From Oceanobacillus senegalensis (GTDB lineage Bacteria > Bacillota > Bacilli > Bacillales > Amphibacillaceae), in the NCBI RefSeq assembly GCF_900176885.1, contig NZ_LT839648.1:4211840-4275839 (forward strand): a stretch of 64,000 bases of DNA, written 5' to 3'. The notes below the pieces were generated by a model, which worked only from the letters and a program-made list of their open reading frames with translations, had not been told where the DNA came from and made no database searches. Every line of letters starts with the position of its first letter. Position 1 is the stretch's first letter. The translations under genes and the position numbers were made by a program. Below, in pieces: positions 35,862 through 44,153 of this stretch.

Positions 35862-36068
35862 TTAGTTATTTTCTTTTTCTGATAGTAACTTATCTAATTT
35901 TTCTTCGATGTTTTTTAAACGCTTATTTTTTTTATTAAACTGAAAAGGGAGCGCAATAATCATTACAACGATTGCAATGAAAACGATGAAAAAAATCAGT
36001 TGAAAAATCATATCTCCTACGTTTAATCCACCAATGGCTGCTAACAAAAAAATAATATATTCCTCCAA
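35862..36068 (-). CDS. Small membrane protein, DUF4083-like
   Basis: The protein of at most 68 residues has GGLNVGDMIFQLIFFIVFIA, forming a membrane helix, then KKNKRLKNIEEKLDKLLSEK, a charged coiled-coil tail. This helix-plus-RIEEKLD layout is that of DUF4083 proteins of Bacilli. The start is unsure because the N-terminal extension EEYIIFLLAA is unusual for the family. Confidence 0.6.
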   Translation of the reverse strand: MEEYIIFLLAAIGGLNVGDMIFQLIFFIVFIAIVVMIIALPFQFNKKNKRLKNIEEKLDKLLSEKENN

Positions 36069-36121
36069 TCTGAATTTCGGGCAAGTATTTTTATAACCGG
36101 ATATCTTTTACTATCTTTCTT

Positions 36122-36763
36122 CTATGACTTCTGCTGCATCCCCTCGTTATGATTTGCATTGGTTTCTTCTATCCTTATCTTCAATAACCATACCATGTCA
36201 TCTTGTTTTATCATGTTATTTAAAGACTCCTTATCTTGGTAATCAACTGTACGAATGGAATTACCTTCCGTTTCCCTATATACTGCTAAGATTTTTGTTT
36301 CACCTAATGCTAACTCTACTTCTTCATCGCCAATGGCATAGTCCCATGATGTTAACATATCGTCTTTAGTTTCCTTTTCGATTCGTGATGGTTCGGTTCT
36401 TACATCGGGTCCATATAGAAAAACAAAAGTGTCTTCAGAAATTGGATTTATCACTCCAAAACCCAATTGTCCTTCGTTACCATGATTCGGACTGTTGCCG
36501 TAAGATAATTGTGTTAGTGGTTGTGATTCTTTTATTCCGTTTTGGTATCTTTCCATCCAAAGATCTACCCAATGCTTATCTGCATGAAGTAATTTGAAAT
36601 CAAAATCGAATAGTATCCCTAAATGTAAATCTTCAAAGGTTTGCACATATTCAGAATCAGAATGAGCGGAAATGGTAGCTACCTTGTCCTTTGAATTGTC
36701 GCAACCTGAGATGAGTAGTATGCAACATAATAGAATAACATGGAAAATGAAATAGTTTTTCAT
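36122..36763 (-). CDS. Putative lipoprotein
   Basis: The 213-residue protein starts with a lipoprotein signal (KNYFIFHVILLCCILLISGC, lipobox LISGC at about residue 20). The mature part has no recognised domain and ends in a charged Asn/Glu-rich tail. The open frame extends to 36847, but GGGGGACC lies just before ATG 36763. It follows the split DUF5412-type gene and may once have formed an operon with it. Confidence 0.65.
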   Translation of the reverse strand: MKNYFIFHVILLCCILLISGCDNSKDKVATISAHSDSEYVQTFEDLHLGILFDFDFKLLHADKHWVDLWMERYQNGIKESQPLTQLSYGNSPNHGNEGQLGFGVINPISEDTFVFLYGPDVRTEPSRIEKETKDDMLTSWDYAIGDEEVELALGETKILAVYRETEGNSIRTVDYQDKESLNNMIKQDDMVWLLKIRIEETNANHNEGMQQKS

Positions 36764-36831
36764 CAAAAAGGTCCCCCACAATCTGAAAAGTGAGACTGCC
36801 TCAATAAGACAATCCCCGGTTAGCGAGGATG

Positions 36832-37413
36832 TTAGTTTTGATAGCACGTTTCATATTCGTCTTGCATGATCCAACTTTTACAAGCTAACCCATTTTCGTG
36901 ATAAATTTCTTTCCCTATTTCTAATTCGATACTTCGATTTGAGTTTGGATAATCCGGTTCGTTATTTAGAATGTATAGGGTATCCCCATCCAGCCATTCC
37001 AATGATATACTCCGTTTTGCGTCACTATAATAAACCGTCTGAACTTCATTCTTCTCATGGTCCGTGATTTCGACTCATACATTAACACCGCCTGCAGCAC
37101 CACCATATAGTTCATAATAGGCATTAGCTGTATATGCATCCGTGGGGGATGTTACAGGTCCTGGTCCTCTTTGAATGGATTCTCGGTCTATTTCATCAAA
37201 TGTAAGAAAGTACATTTCATATAGATAGATGGATGATACCATCACAACCCCCGACAACGTTGCTATCAATAAATTTTTAGGAAACGATTTCTTTTTAATG
37301 AAAAAGATTAGTAGATTCGTACAAAACATCAAAAATAATATAATGGTAATGAACGCAATCAAGAAACCAACTGTAATTAAAATGATAATCCCCCCAAGTT
37401 CCATAACGGCCAT
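36832..37413 (-). pseudogene. DUF5412-type membrane protein split by one in-frame TGA
   Basis: From ATG 37413 the frame gives two membrane helices and then YTANAYYELYGGAAGGVNV, where TGA at 37077-37075 stops it. The same frame goes on without shift as VEITDHEKNEVQTVYYSDAK, then NNEPDYPNSNRSIELEI, and ends DEYETCYQN at 36832, for a total of 193 residues. The extracellular part after the stop carries the conserved C-terminal features I recall for DUF5412. It looks like a very recent nonsense mutation or a sequencing error. The RBS is poor. Confidence 0.7.
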
Positions 37414-37429
37414 CTAAATATCATTTAAC

Positions 37430-37478
37430 AATCAATGGGGTTAGAGGAAGAACCCTTTGATTGAAGATTCACTATATC
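37430..37478 (+). repeat. Hairpin plus GATTCACT repeat, copy d
   Basis: AATCAATGGGGTT (37430-37442) pairs with AACCCTTTGATT (37451-37462), and the tail GAAGATTCACTATATC follows directly. Confidence 0.55.
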
Positions 37479-37573
37479 TTGTCTATTCCATACTAACATA
37501 CATAATATTCCAATAATATGGTTGAATTTTAAACAAGAAAAGGCGACCACCCCAATTAGGTGAATGCGAAAAA

Positions 37574-37720
37574 TTATTTCTTTTTCATTTCCTCCAATAA
37601 AGAAATGATCTTTTCGTTTTGCTCAATGATGGTTTCATTTTGTTGTTTTAACTTTGTAAAATCAAAGGAGTACAATAATAAAAAGCCAAAAAGTAAAATA
37701 AACACGATTACTCCACCCAT
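37574..37720 (-). CDS. 48-residue single-helix membrane protein
   Basis: The ATG at 37720 follows GGGAGGGTAGAAC. The product has one membrane helix (GGVIVFILLFGFLLLYSFDF) and a coiled-coil-like tail (LKQQNETIIEQNEKIISLLE, ending KKK). The layout resembles the small protein at 35862. It is too short for many gene finders, but the RBS and composition support it. Confidence 0.6.
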   Translation of the reverse strand: MGGVIVFILLFGFLLLYSFDFTKLKQQNETIIEQNEKIISLLEEMKKK

Positions 37721-37885
37721 GTTCTACCCTCCCAAACTTCCATTTTTAGGTATTTTTAATATACGTTTTCTTTTTCAATCCTGCAATAAGGAAAAATCGG
37801 TGCTTCTCCTTCTTTAGGAAGCACAGGTTATTATAACTGCAATCTATTAGATGTTTGGTGAAAAAAAGAAATGGAAACGTAAATG

Positions 37886-38362
37886 TTAAGTATGATTATG
37901 ATTCCGATTTTGACTAAAATCACAAATAGACTGAAATCCGTAAAGAATGATGGCTCTGAAAAATGTACTTAGTAAGTACTGTAACTTCGACATTTTCTCC
38001 AGTGAAAATATCTTATACCTTTGTACAAAGGTTAATCCCCCATAGAAAGTAAATACAAATTGCAAAATAAAATTTGATATTAAATACAGCGGTAACTTAT
38101 CATACGTAAATTTTAACATCCAAAAGCTACTCACGACATAAGGGCCAAGGTTAAAGAAGTTTATACTTTTGAAAAATGGTATACTTTTATAAAACTTCCA
38201 CCATTTTCTATTCTCTCCGAATCCATCTAAGGCTTTCGTTACGGTTGCAATAAATATCACTGCTGGGAGATATTTTTTAAATTCATTCTTTTTAAGTAAA
38301 GGGATTGTCAACCAAGGAAGAACGAATAGTCCTAATAAAAATAATCTATTTCTTTTCATCAC
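37886..38362 (-). CDS. Conserved membrane protein, paralogue of the gene at 1195-1677
   Basis: The 158-residue protein has four hydrophobic segments. It shares with the product of 1195-1677 the motifs FVLPWLTIPLLKK, NRKWW, FWMLKFTYDKLP and EKMSKLQYLLSTFFRAII. This copy keeps a normal, His-rich C-terminus (SQNRNHNHT). RBS CGGAGGTGTCGTG. The role is unknown, but two copies 36 kb apart suggest a small Bacillaceae family. Confidence 0.68.
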   Translation of the reverse strand: MMKRNRLFLLGLFVLPWLTIPLLKKNEFKKYLPAVIFIATVTKALDGFGENRKWWKFYKSIPFFKSINFFNLGPYVVSSFWMLKFTYDKLPLYLISNFILQFVFTFYGGLTFVQRYKIFSLEKMSKLQYLLSTFFRAIILYGFQSICDFSQNRNHNHT

Positions 38363-38568
38363 GACACCTCCGATCTTAGTATCTACATCTTTATGGAAGC
38401 TAATCTAAAAAGAAATGATTAAGATAAACGAAACTGGCCGTTACATAATAAATTAGCGACTGTTGCTTGTTCAGCAATCGTACCCTAAAGTAGTGCCCTT
38501 TAGAATCTTCTTTTACACTTTAGCATAATCCCGTTCATGTATTTTTCTAAAATTTGACTCATTGCAAA
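38363..38568. other. Intergenic region without visible gene
   Basis: This region is AT-rich, with no ORF of note. A GC-rich hairpin and a terminator follow at 38569-38602 and 38629-38675. Confidence 0.4.
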
Positions 38569-38602
38569 GAAGACGCCTTCTTATAAAAGAAAGGCGCCCT
38601 TC
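38569..38602. terminator. Hairpin with GGCGCC-type stem
   Basis: GAAGACGCCTTCTT and AAGAAAGGCGCCCTTC form an imperfect stem around ATAA. It is similar in style to the GGTGCC terminators at 17047 and 20388. Confidence 0.5.
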
Positions 38603-38628
38603 TGCGTAAGGATGACAGATCAAAAGGT

Positions 38629-38675
38629 AGCTAACAAAAATGGAAAGTAGAGAATCCATTTTTGTTAGCTTTTTT
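38629..38675. terminator. Strong terminator downstream of the HYR gene
   Basis: AGCTAACAAAAATGGA pairs perfectly with TCCATTTTTGTTAGCT, followed by TTTTT in the plus direction. Despite the T-run direction it is placed to end the minus-strand HYR gene. Confidence 0.8.
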
Positions 38676-38711
38676 CAATGAATACTTGGGTAGATAGTTC
38701 CTTTCCATGGT

Positions 38712-41618
38712 TTAACGATCTTCTTCTACGATAGTACAGGAAACATCTGAAATATTAGCCTCAATAAAAGTTCCCTCAGGGTAATAAAGAACAATTTGAT
38801 CCACGGTGGTAATGGGTACGTCAAAGTCGCAAAGGGGGATGTCATTACAGTAGTATTGAACGCGATAAAGAATCGTGAATCGTATGGAAACCAAGTTAGC
38901 TTCAGGGATTCCAGGGATGGGCCTAACGTCATCATTTAGGACGGTAAACTCTCCTGAGCCTGGGATGGCATTGCAACGGACGGTAAGTTCGTCTCCAGCC
39001 GCTTCACACCGAAGAATTTGTGCATTGCAATGTTCTGGAACGAAAACCCTTCTTTGATGGTCTGTATAAAAAGCCACCCAATCGTAAACTAGTTGAGTTC
39101 GGATAATTTCGAAACCATTACTGTCCTGAAGAGAGAAATCACTTACTTCCTGCTGGTTAAGTAAGGTGTTTCGTGGTTCACCTAAGTTTGCCTGGACTTC
39201 CAATGTGACATTAGAATGTACTTGAACATCTTTAAACAACCCAACATTTAATAGCAACGTGTTCTGACTTCTAACCCTTACTTGAACGGTAAAAGAGCAG
39301 GTAGTCATGTTTCCGGCGTTATCTTCTGCTGTACATGTAACCTCCGTCGTTCCTAAGGGGAAGAAAGTCCCGGATGGAGGGGAGCAGGAGAAGGTTACCC
39401 CCGGGCAATTATCTGTAACAGTAGGATCAGGGTAGGTTACAACGGTTCCTTCTTCCCCTGGATCCACTTCTACGAGTAAGTCACTCGAACAGGAAATTCT
39501 AGGCGGCTCGGTATCATGGACTGTCACTTCAAATGAACAAGAGTCACTACTGTTCCCTGATGCATCGGTTGCCGTACACTCGACCGTAGTCATTCCTACC
39601 GGGAAAAAGCTACCAGATGAAGGAGTACAAGCAACGGTAGAATTTGGGCAATTATCCTGTACGATAGGATCTGGAAAAGTAACAATTGCCCCACATTCCC
39701 CAGGATCATTGTTCACCACGATATCGTCCGGACAAGTAATTTCCGGCGGTTCGGTATCGTTCACAGTGACGGTAAATGTACATTCCGCCGTATTCCCAGC
39801 AGCATCGGTAGCGGTACACGTCACTGTATTCGTGCCCACTGGAAAAAAGGAACCAGAAGCTGGTGTACAGGAAAATGTGACAACCGTACAGTTGTCGGTG
39901 ACCGTAGGCTCGGTATAGGTAACCATCGCCCCACATTCCCCAGGATCATTGTTAACCACAATGTCGTCCGGACAAGAAATCTCCGGAGGTTCGGTATCGT
40001 TAACGGTAACGGAAAACGTACATGTAGATGTATTTCCAGCGGCATCGGTAGCGGTACACGCCACTGTATTCGTTCCCACTGGAAAGAAGGAACCGGAAGC
40101 TGGTGTACAGGAAAATGTGACATTTGGGCAGTTGTCGATAACCGTAGGCTCAGTATAGGTGACATTCGCTCCACATTCCCCAGGATCATTGTTCACCACG
40201 ATGTCGTCCGGACAAGTAATTTCCGGAGGTTCGGTATCGTTCACGGTTACCGTAAACGAACACTCAGCTGTATCCCCACTTGCATTGGTAGCTGTATATG
40301 TCACCAAGGTGCTACCGACTGGGAACGTCTGTTGCTCAGATAAGGTAACAGATGGTTGAGGTGGTGAATAAGTCTCGGTTTGACCATTGCCTGTAATTTC
40401 CGTAATTCCGCAATCGTTACTGGATGCTGAAATGGTATACGAAACGACGGCTGAACATTCTCCTGTATCATTTTCGACGGTTATATTTTCTGGACATGTA
40501 ATCCTAGGATTGCAAACAGGGGCAGCAGAGCTTAACCAAGGATCGTAATCTACATTCCCAACCACTGTATCCCCACCAGGAGTATTTGGACCATCCGGAC
40601 TTCCCCACCAGTTATTCTCCGCATTCAAAGGTGTCCCTGTCAGTGAATTATAAAAAAGCCCACCATCGATGTTATCAAAAATGTTGTTAAAGTTTACATG
40701 AACATTCGTAGGGAGTTTGTTATCTATCCCACCCCGTATACCATACGTGGTTTTCCCATCTCCTAGGACACCGTTATCGTGAATACAGTTATTGATGATG
40801 TCAATATTATCTATATCATAGTCTAGAAATATGGCTCCGTTCCTACTTGTACTGTTATAAATTTCGTTTCCTTCCACTACCGTATCACTTGTTTTAACCG
40901 TGATGCCATCTTCAATGATGTCATGAACCAGATTGTTGAGAATAAGCCCACCCGAGAGATTAGCATCAACCCCACCAGCATCTCCAAGCTTAATTCCATC
41001 ATTAATACTAACGTTGTAAACAATGTTTCCTTCAATTCTCATAAAGGTTGATTCGTATACATAAATCGCCGCATCCGGTGAACGAATATCATGTACCTCA
41101 TTAAAGCTAATGACACTGTCGGTTGTTCCGCAACACATGTTGATTCCATCACCTGCTGTATCGAATACATGGTTATAGCTAATGACACCTTCTACAATGT
41201 TGCGCAGTTGGATTCCTTCATCTCGATTTGCCGCGTGGATGATATTATAAATGACCTTTGGACGTTGTTTAACTGGTGCGGCAGCTAAGGAGTCGACTAA
41301 ATCTCCTGTTCCATTTCTTATTTCGAAACCGTTCAATGTAACATCATCTGCTTGGATTCTGATAATGGTTGACAAGGTATTATTTCCATCAATGATAGCT
41401 TCCGTAGTCGTATCACCCGGGGTACGTGTCGTGAAGCAGTTTGGGCGTGGATCTACATTTGCTTGCGGCCCGAGAATCGTAACAGGTTTCGTAATGAGGA
41501 TGGTTGATGAAGGGGTATATAGCCCAGCAGCAACATGGACCGTTCCCCCGCTATCTACAGCATTAATTCCAGCTTGTATGGTTGGAAAGTCATCTGGTAT
41601 AAAAACCTCAGAAGGCAT
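38712..41618 (-). CDS. Beta-helix protein with five HYR domains and no signal peptide
   Basis: The 968-residue protein has an N-terminal right-handed parallel beta-helix (NosD/pectin-lyase-like, about 1-370) with periodic turns such as GVISYNHVFDTAGDGINM and DGPNTPGG. Five HYR (hyalin-like) domains follow at about 375-780, each with ITCPDDIVVNNDPGECG, VTYTEPTVTDNC and FPVGTNTVTCTATDAAGN. A C-terminal domain of about 190 residues is unrecognised. There are no signal peptide, no LPxTG and no membrane helix. Surface location is expected for these domains; export by the mother cell (spore coat or exosporium) would explain the missing signal. RBS AAAGGTGG before the ATG. Cys-rich modules suggest disulfides. 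Confidence 0.82.
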   Translation of the reverse strand: MPSEVFIPDDFPTIQAGINAVDSGGTVHVAAGLYTPSSTILITKPVTILGPQANVDPRPNCFTTRTPGDTTTEAIIDGNNTLSTIIRIQADDVTLNGFEIRNGTGDLVDSLAAAPVKQRPKVIYNIIHAANRDEGIQLRNIVEGVISYNHVFDTAGDGINMCCGTTDSVISFNEVHDIRSPDAAIYVYESTFMRIEGNIVYNVSINDGIKLGDAGGVDANLSGGLILNNLVHDIIEDGITVKTSDTVVEGNEIYNSTSRNGAIFLDYDIDNIDIINNCIHDNGVLGDGKTTYGIRGGIDNKLPTNVHVNFNNIFDNIDGGLFYNSLTGTPLNAENNWWGSPDGPNTPGGDTVVGNVDYDPWLSSAAPVCNPRITCPENITVENDTGECSAVVSYTISASSNDCGITEITGNGQTETYSPPQPSVTLSEQQTFPVGSTLVTYTATNASGDTAECSFTVTVNDTEPPEITCPDDIVVNNDPGECGANVTYTEPTVIDNCPNVTFSCTPASGSFFPVGTNTVACTATDAAGNTSTCTFSVTVNDTEPPEISCPDDIVVNNDPGECGAMVTYTEPTVTDNCTVVTFSCTPASGSFFPVGTNTVTCTATDAAGNTAECTFTVTVNDTEPPEITCPDDIVVNNDPGECGAIVTFPDPIVQDNCPNSTVACTPSSGSFFPVGMTTVECTATDASGNSSDSCSFEVTVHDTEPPRISCSSDLLVEVDPGEEGTVVTYPDPTVTDNCPGVTFSCSPPSGTFFPLGTTEVTCTAEDNAGNMTTCSFTVQVRVRSQNTLLLNVGLFKDVQVHSNVTLEVQANLGEPRNTLLNQQEVSDFSLQDSNGFEIIRTQLVYDWVAFYTDHQRRVFVPEHCNAQILRCEAAGDELTVRCNAIPGSGEFTVLNDDVRPIPGIPEANLVSIRFTILYRVQYYCNDIPLCDFDVPITTVDQIVLYYPEGTFIEANISDVSCTIVEEDR
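39689..40260 (-). repeat. 240-bp direct repeats inside the HYR gene
   Basis: CCCACATTCCCCAGGATCAT occurs at 39690, 39930 and 40170, exactly 240 bp apart. The surrounding bases are nearly identical at DNA level, so modules 2-4 arose by recent tandem duplication. Confidence 0.85.
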
Positions 41619-41747
41619 GTTATTCCACCTTTCCGAAAAAAGTTATCCATGGGATAGACTATTGAACGTACGTGTATGATACGATATCCCATACTGATAA
41701 CTAATATATGGAGAAATAACAAAAATGGGTGGGTGAGAAGTATTATA

Positions 41748-41818
41748 GGGACAGTTCTTCATGTAGAAAAATAGGATTTTGGTACCACACCCTCTACCGG
41801 TATCATAGGAACCGTCCC
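41748..41818. repeat. Stem-loop with GGGACAGTTC / GAACCGTCCC arms
   Basis: GGGACAGTTCTT (41748-41759) and AGGAACCGTCCC (41807-41818) are imperfect inverted repeats. Similar arms occur at 52089-52153 and, as a single arm, near 55752 and 46682, so this is another dispersed GGGAC-type family. It lies upstream of the HYR gene. Confidence 0.5.
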
Positions 41819-41967
41819 AAGTTTTTGATGAAAACACTGGTTTGGATATTCTGAATTGTCATCACAAAAGGGGAATTAATAGTATCATCGAATTAGATTA
41901 TCCTGTTAATGAACAGTATAGTGTAGGAATGATGATTATATTTTTATACTGAAAAGGGGATGGAATC

Positions 41968-42186
41968 ATGTTTCAAGATGTTTGGAATCCGACCCAAGAA
42001 GAAATAAAAAAGTGGGCATACAGTGAGGCAGACATTCCCGAACAAGATTGGGAATTAACTATCAGTTCGTTTGAAAATATACCGATGATTTGTGCGAGTA
42101 TAGAGATAAAAACTGTCATCACACTTCCTTTTTTTTGTCAGACTGCTGAAAAAAACAAAGCAAGAAAGAAAACCAACAACCTCTGA
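41968..42186 (+). pseudogene. Frameshifted small hypothetical gene
   Basis: The start is sound (RBS AAAAGGGGATGG, then MFQDVWNPTQEEIKKWAYSE and EQDWELTISSFENIPMICAS). Near 42105 the better frame becomes DKNCHHTSFFLS, while the open frame ends in an unlikely Lys/Asn tail. A one-base shift therefore seems to have altered the C-terminus. The original protein would be a small, acidic cytoplasmic protein of about 65 residues. Confidence 0.5.
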
Positions 42187-42338
42187 ATGTGCAATATATG
42201 TCCTAACAAAGGTTGCCATGGTGGTATGGGTTGGTAGTTTTCTTCTACTTCGATATGGATTTACCCGTTAAAACGTAGGTTGCTATCGGATAAAACCCTT
42301 GAATAAGGAATCACATGGTTTCACTAAAGTCAGTCGTT

Positions 42339-42581
42339 TTACTCACCATCATCCCCAATGTCACCGCCGTTATCCATTCCATCTCCATGACCACTATCAT
42401 GATCACTTTTAAAAAAATCATTGACTTTTGTGATTATCGTTGTATCCTTTGCTTCTATATTTTTTTGTTGTAAAAACTCCCCAAGGGAAAAGCTTTCTAC
42501 TATCTTTTCTTTATCTTTTTGAAGGAATAAAATAATAACCAATAGGAGTATCAGCACGATAATCAATAAGACGAGCTTCAT
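42339..42581 (-). CDS. Small membrane protein with acidic Gly/Asp-rich tail
   Basis: The 80-residue protein has an N-terminal membrane helix (KLVLLIIVLILLLVIILFLQ) and a tail rich in Asp, Gly and His (DHDSGHGDGMDNGGDIGDDG). GGGGGGAA lies just before ATG 42581; the frame upstream to 42620 lacks an RBS. No family is recognised. The tail could bind metal ions. Confidence 0.6.
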   Translation of the reverse strand: MKLVLLIIVLILLLVIILFLQKDKEKIVESFSLGEFLQQKNIEAKDTTIITKVNDFFKSDHDSGHGDGMDNGGDIGDDGE

Positions 42582-42719
42582 AAAATTCCCCCCTTTTAAT
42601 AGGATACTAGTAGAAAACAAAAATAGAACGGTAAACTAGTGAGGGTGTCTTTCTCGAATTCATCATCGTGAAGAATATATGATGGTTGGAGAAAAAACAC
42701 TCATAATGGAGGTGTGGTT

Positions 42720-43283
42720 ATGCAGGAATATATTGCTGTCCTATCATTACTGTTCATTATCATGATGGTTATTATTCGTGCTAAACAGTTAAGAAAAAAG
42801 GGTATTAAGGCTATTAGAATTGGTGAGCTAGATAAAAAAGATTTCATCATTATTCCATTTGCATTGCTGTTTTTTTATATCGTTCTCTCTAGTGTTTTTG
42901 ATTTACCGAAATTAGGTACCGAATTATTTAGCAATAGCATCCTTCGTTGGCTTGGTGTCGTTTTGTGCCTGAGCGGTTTAATATTATTCTTGTTCAGTAT
43001 CCTTTCATTTGGGAAAAGTTTTAGGGTTGGAATTGATGAAGAAAAGCCAGGTGAACTAATAACAACAGGTGTTTTTGCAATCAGCCGTAATCCTATTTAC
43101 ACTGCTTTTGGGCTTATTCTAACAGGGATCTTTTTGATTTTACCAAACTGGATAGTGTTATTATTCGTTGTTGGGGGATTTTGGCTTTTTCATCGTCAGG
43201 TTAAATTGGAGGAAAAATCCCTGAAAAAGATTTACGGTAGAGAATACGAAGAATATTGTAAAAGCGTTCGTAGGTACCTTTAG
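42720..43283 (+). CDS. Isoprenylcysteine carboxyl methyltransferase family membrane protein
   Basis: The 187-residue protein has five membrane helices. It has the ICMT/phospholipid methyltransferase signature VFAISRNPIYTAFGLILTGI, followed by EEKSLKKIYGREYEEYCKSV, with the conserved RxPxY and E...Y..Y residues. Bacterial members methylate small lipids or unknown acceptors using SAM. TGGAGGTG before ATG 42720. It stands alone. Confidence 0.8.
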   Translation: MQEYIAVLSLLFIIMMVIIRAKQLRKKGIKAIRIGELDKKDFIIIPFALLFFYIVLSSVFDLPKLGTELFSNSILRWLGVVLCLSGLILFLFSILSFGKSFRVGIDEEKPGELITTGVFAISRNPIYTAFGLILTGIFLILPNWIVLLFVVGGFWLFHRQVKLEEKSLKKIYGREYEEYCKSVRRYL

Positions 43284-43327
43284 AGCCATTGATAGGGAAA
43301 TGGGAAGTTATGAAATGTTACAACCTT

Positions 43328-43345
43328 AGATCAAACGTTTGTTTT
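43328..43345 (+). repeat. AGATCAAACGTTTGTTTT motif, copy 2
   Basis: Exact AGATCAAACGTTTGTTTT, 45 bp after the methyltransferase stop. Confidence 0.65.
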
Positions 43346-43480
43346 CATTCATCTTGGGACGAAGGGAAACCGTTCCATTTAAGTATAGTGGTAAGAGAGG
43401 ACAATCAATTGTGTTGCGAACAAGAAGGCAAGGGGTAGATGTAACTAAAAAAGATATCCTTCATCTCTAATCATCATAAA

Positions 43481-43514
43481 AAACCGATTCTTAATTTCCT
43501 TTTAGAATCGGTTT
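43481..43514. terminator. Intrinsic terminator
   Basis: AAACCGATTCT (43481-43491) pairs with AGAATCGGTTT (43504-43514). A-run and T-run lie on the two sides, so it may serve both the methyltransferase gene and the minus-strand microprotein. Confidence 0.7.
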
Positions 43515-43602
43515 CATGGATCACCTTTATTTGGTTTGGAAAGAAACATCGTAACATCCTTTCTTTCTATACTTAAATACGTCACTCTAACCATGAAGTC
43601 TT

Positions 43603-43680
43603 TTATCGATGGTTTAGTTTATCATAAGCATTAGCATATAACTCAAAGGCTTCTTTTATTGCTTGTTTAATTTTATTCAT
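43603..43680 (-). CDS. 25-residue microprotein with strong RBS
   Basis: AAAGGAGGGAAAAGG precedes ATG 43680 closely. The product, NKIKQAIKEAFELYANAYDK plus LNHR after the Met, would form one amphipathic helix. TTGATC and a TATAAG-like box lie upstream on the minus strand, and a terminator lies about 90 bp downstream. Composition and signals support a real small gene; the function is unknown. Confidence 0.5.
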   Translation of the reverse strand: MNKIKQAIKEAFELYANAYDKLNHR

Positions 43681-43933
43681 CCTTTTCCCTCCTTTCTTTT
43701 GTTACTTATATTATCTTAGAAATAGGATCAATTTACAAAGCCGATGGAATCGATAACATTCATCATGAAAACGACAACAAGTGAGATGGAAACGGGAACA
43801 TCTCTATTTTTCTTAGATTTACACCGTTTTTCTCCTGTTTCCGAGTGAAAAGATAGCTTTCATTTTTGTGAATGTGGTGTTCGTGATGTAGTGGGGCGGT
43901 TCTCAGGCGGCAGTTACTATGATTTACTTTTCG

Positions 43934-43949
43934 GTTAAACGTTTGTTTT
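43934..43949 (+). repeat. AAACGTTTGTTTT motif, copy 3 (diverged left flank)
   Basis: GTTAAACGTTTGTTTT keeps the core and right flank but has GTT in place of ATC. Confidence 0.5.
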
Positions 43950-44153
43950 CATGACTTTTCTTGTTGTAGGAGCGGGAAGGGAGGTAAGTTTGCTGGGATG
44001 GCGGCATTCGCAATCTACTTATGGTGACTTAGTGTAATCGGGTTCCGATATCCAATCCTTGCCGCTACCAAATGATACAACCAGAACGGTCCTCCTCCCT
44101 AGGCACAATTTTTATAAATAGAAATAAAATAACCTATAGAATGAAAAAAATGG

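Larger units (their letters stand above)
43284..44153. other. 870-bp non-coding stretch with repeats and a microprotein gene
   Basis: It holds two AAACGTTTG motif copies (43328 and 43934), a terminator (43481-43514), a 25-codon minus-strand gene (43603-43680), and a GC-rich GGGGCGGTTCTCAGGCGGCA tract just before the second motif, echoed near 53532. I see nothing else. Confidence 0.5.

Noticed and set aside
37075..37077. TGA as a selenocysteine codon
   Set aside because: There is no SECIS-like hairpin directly downstream, and the family has no known selenoprotein members; mutation or sequencing error is simpler.
39706..40359. Several ORFs on both strands within the HYR gene
   Set aside because: They repeat with the 240-bp period and are antisense or alternative-frame shadows of the HYR coding sequence.
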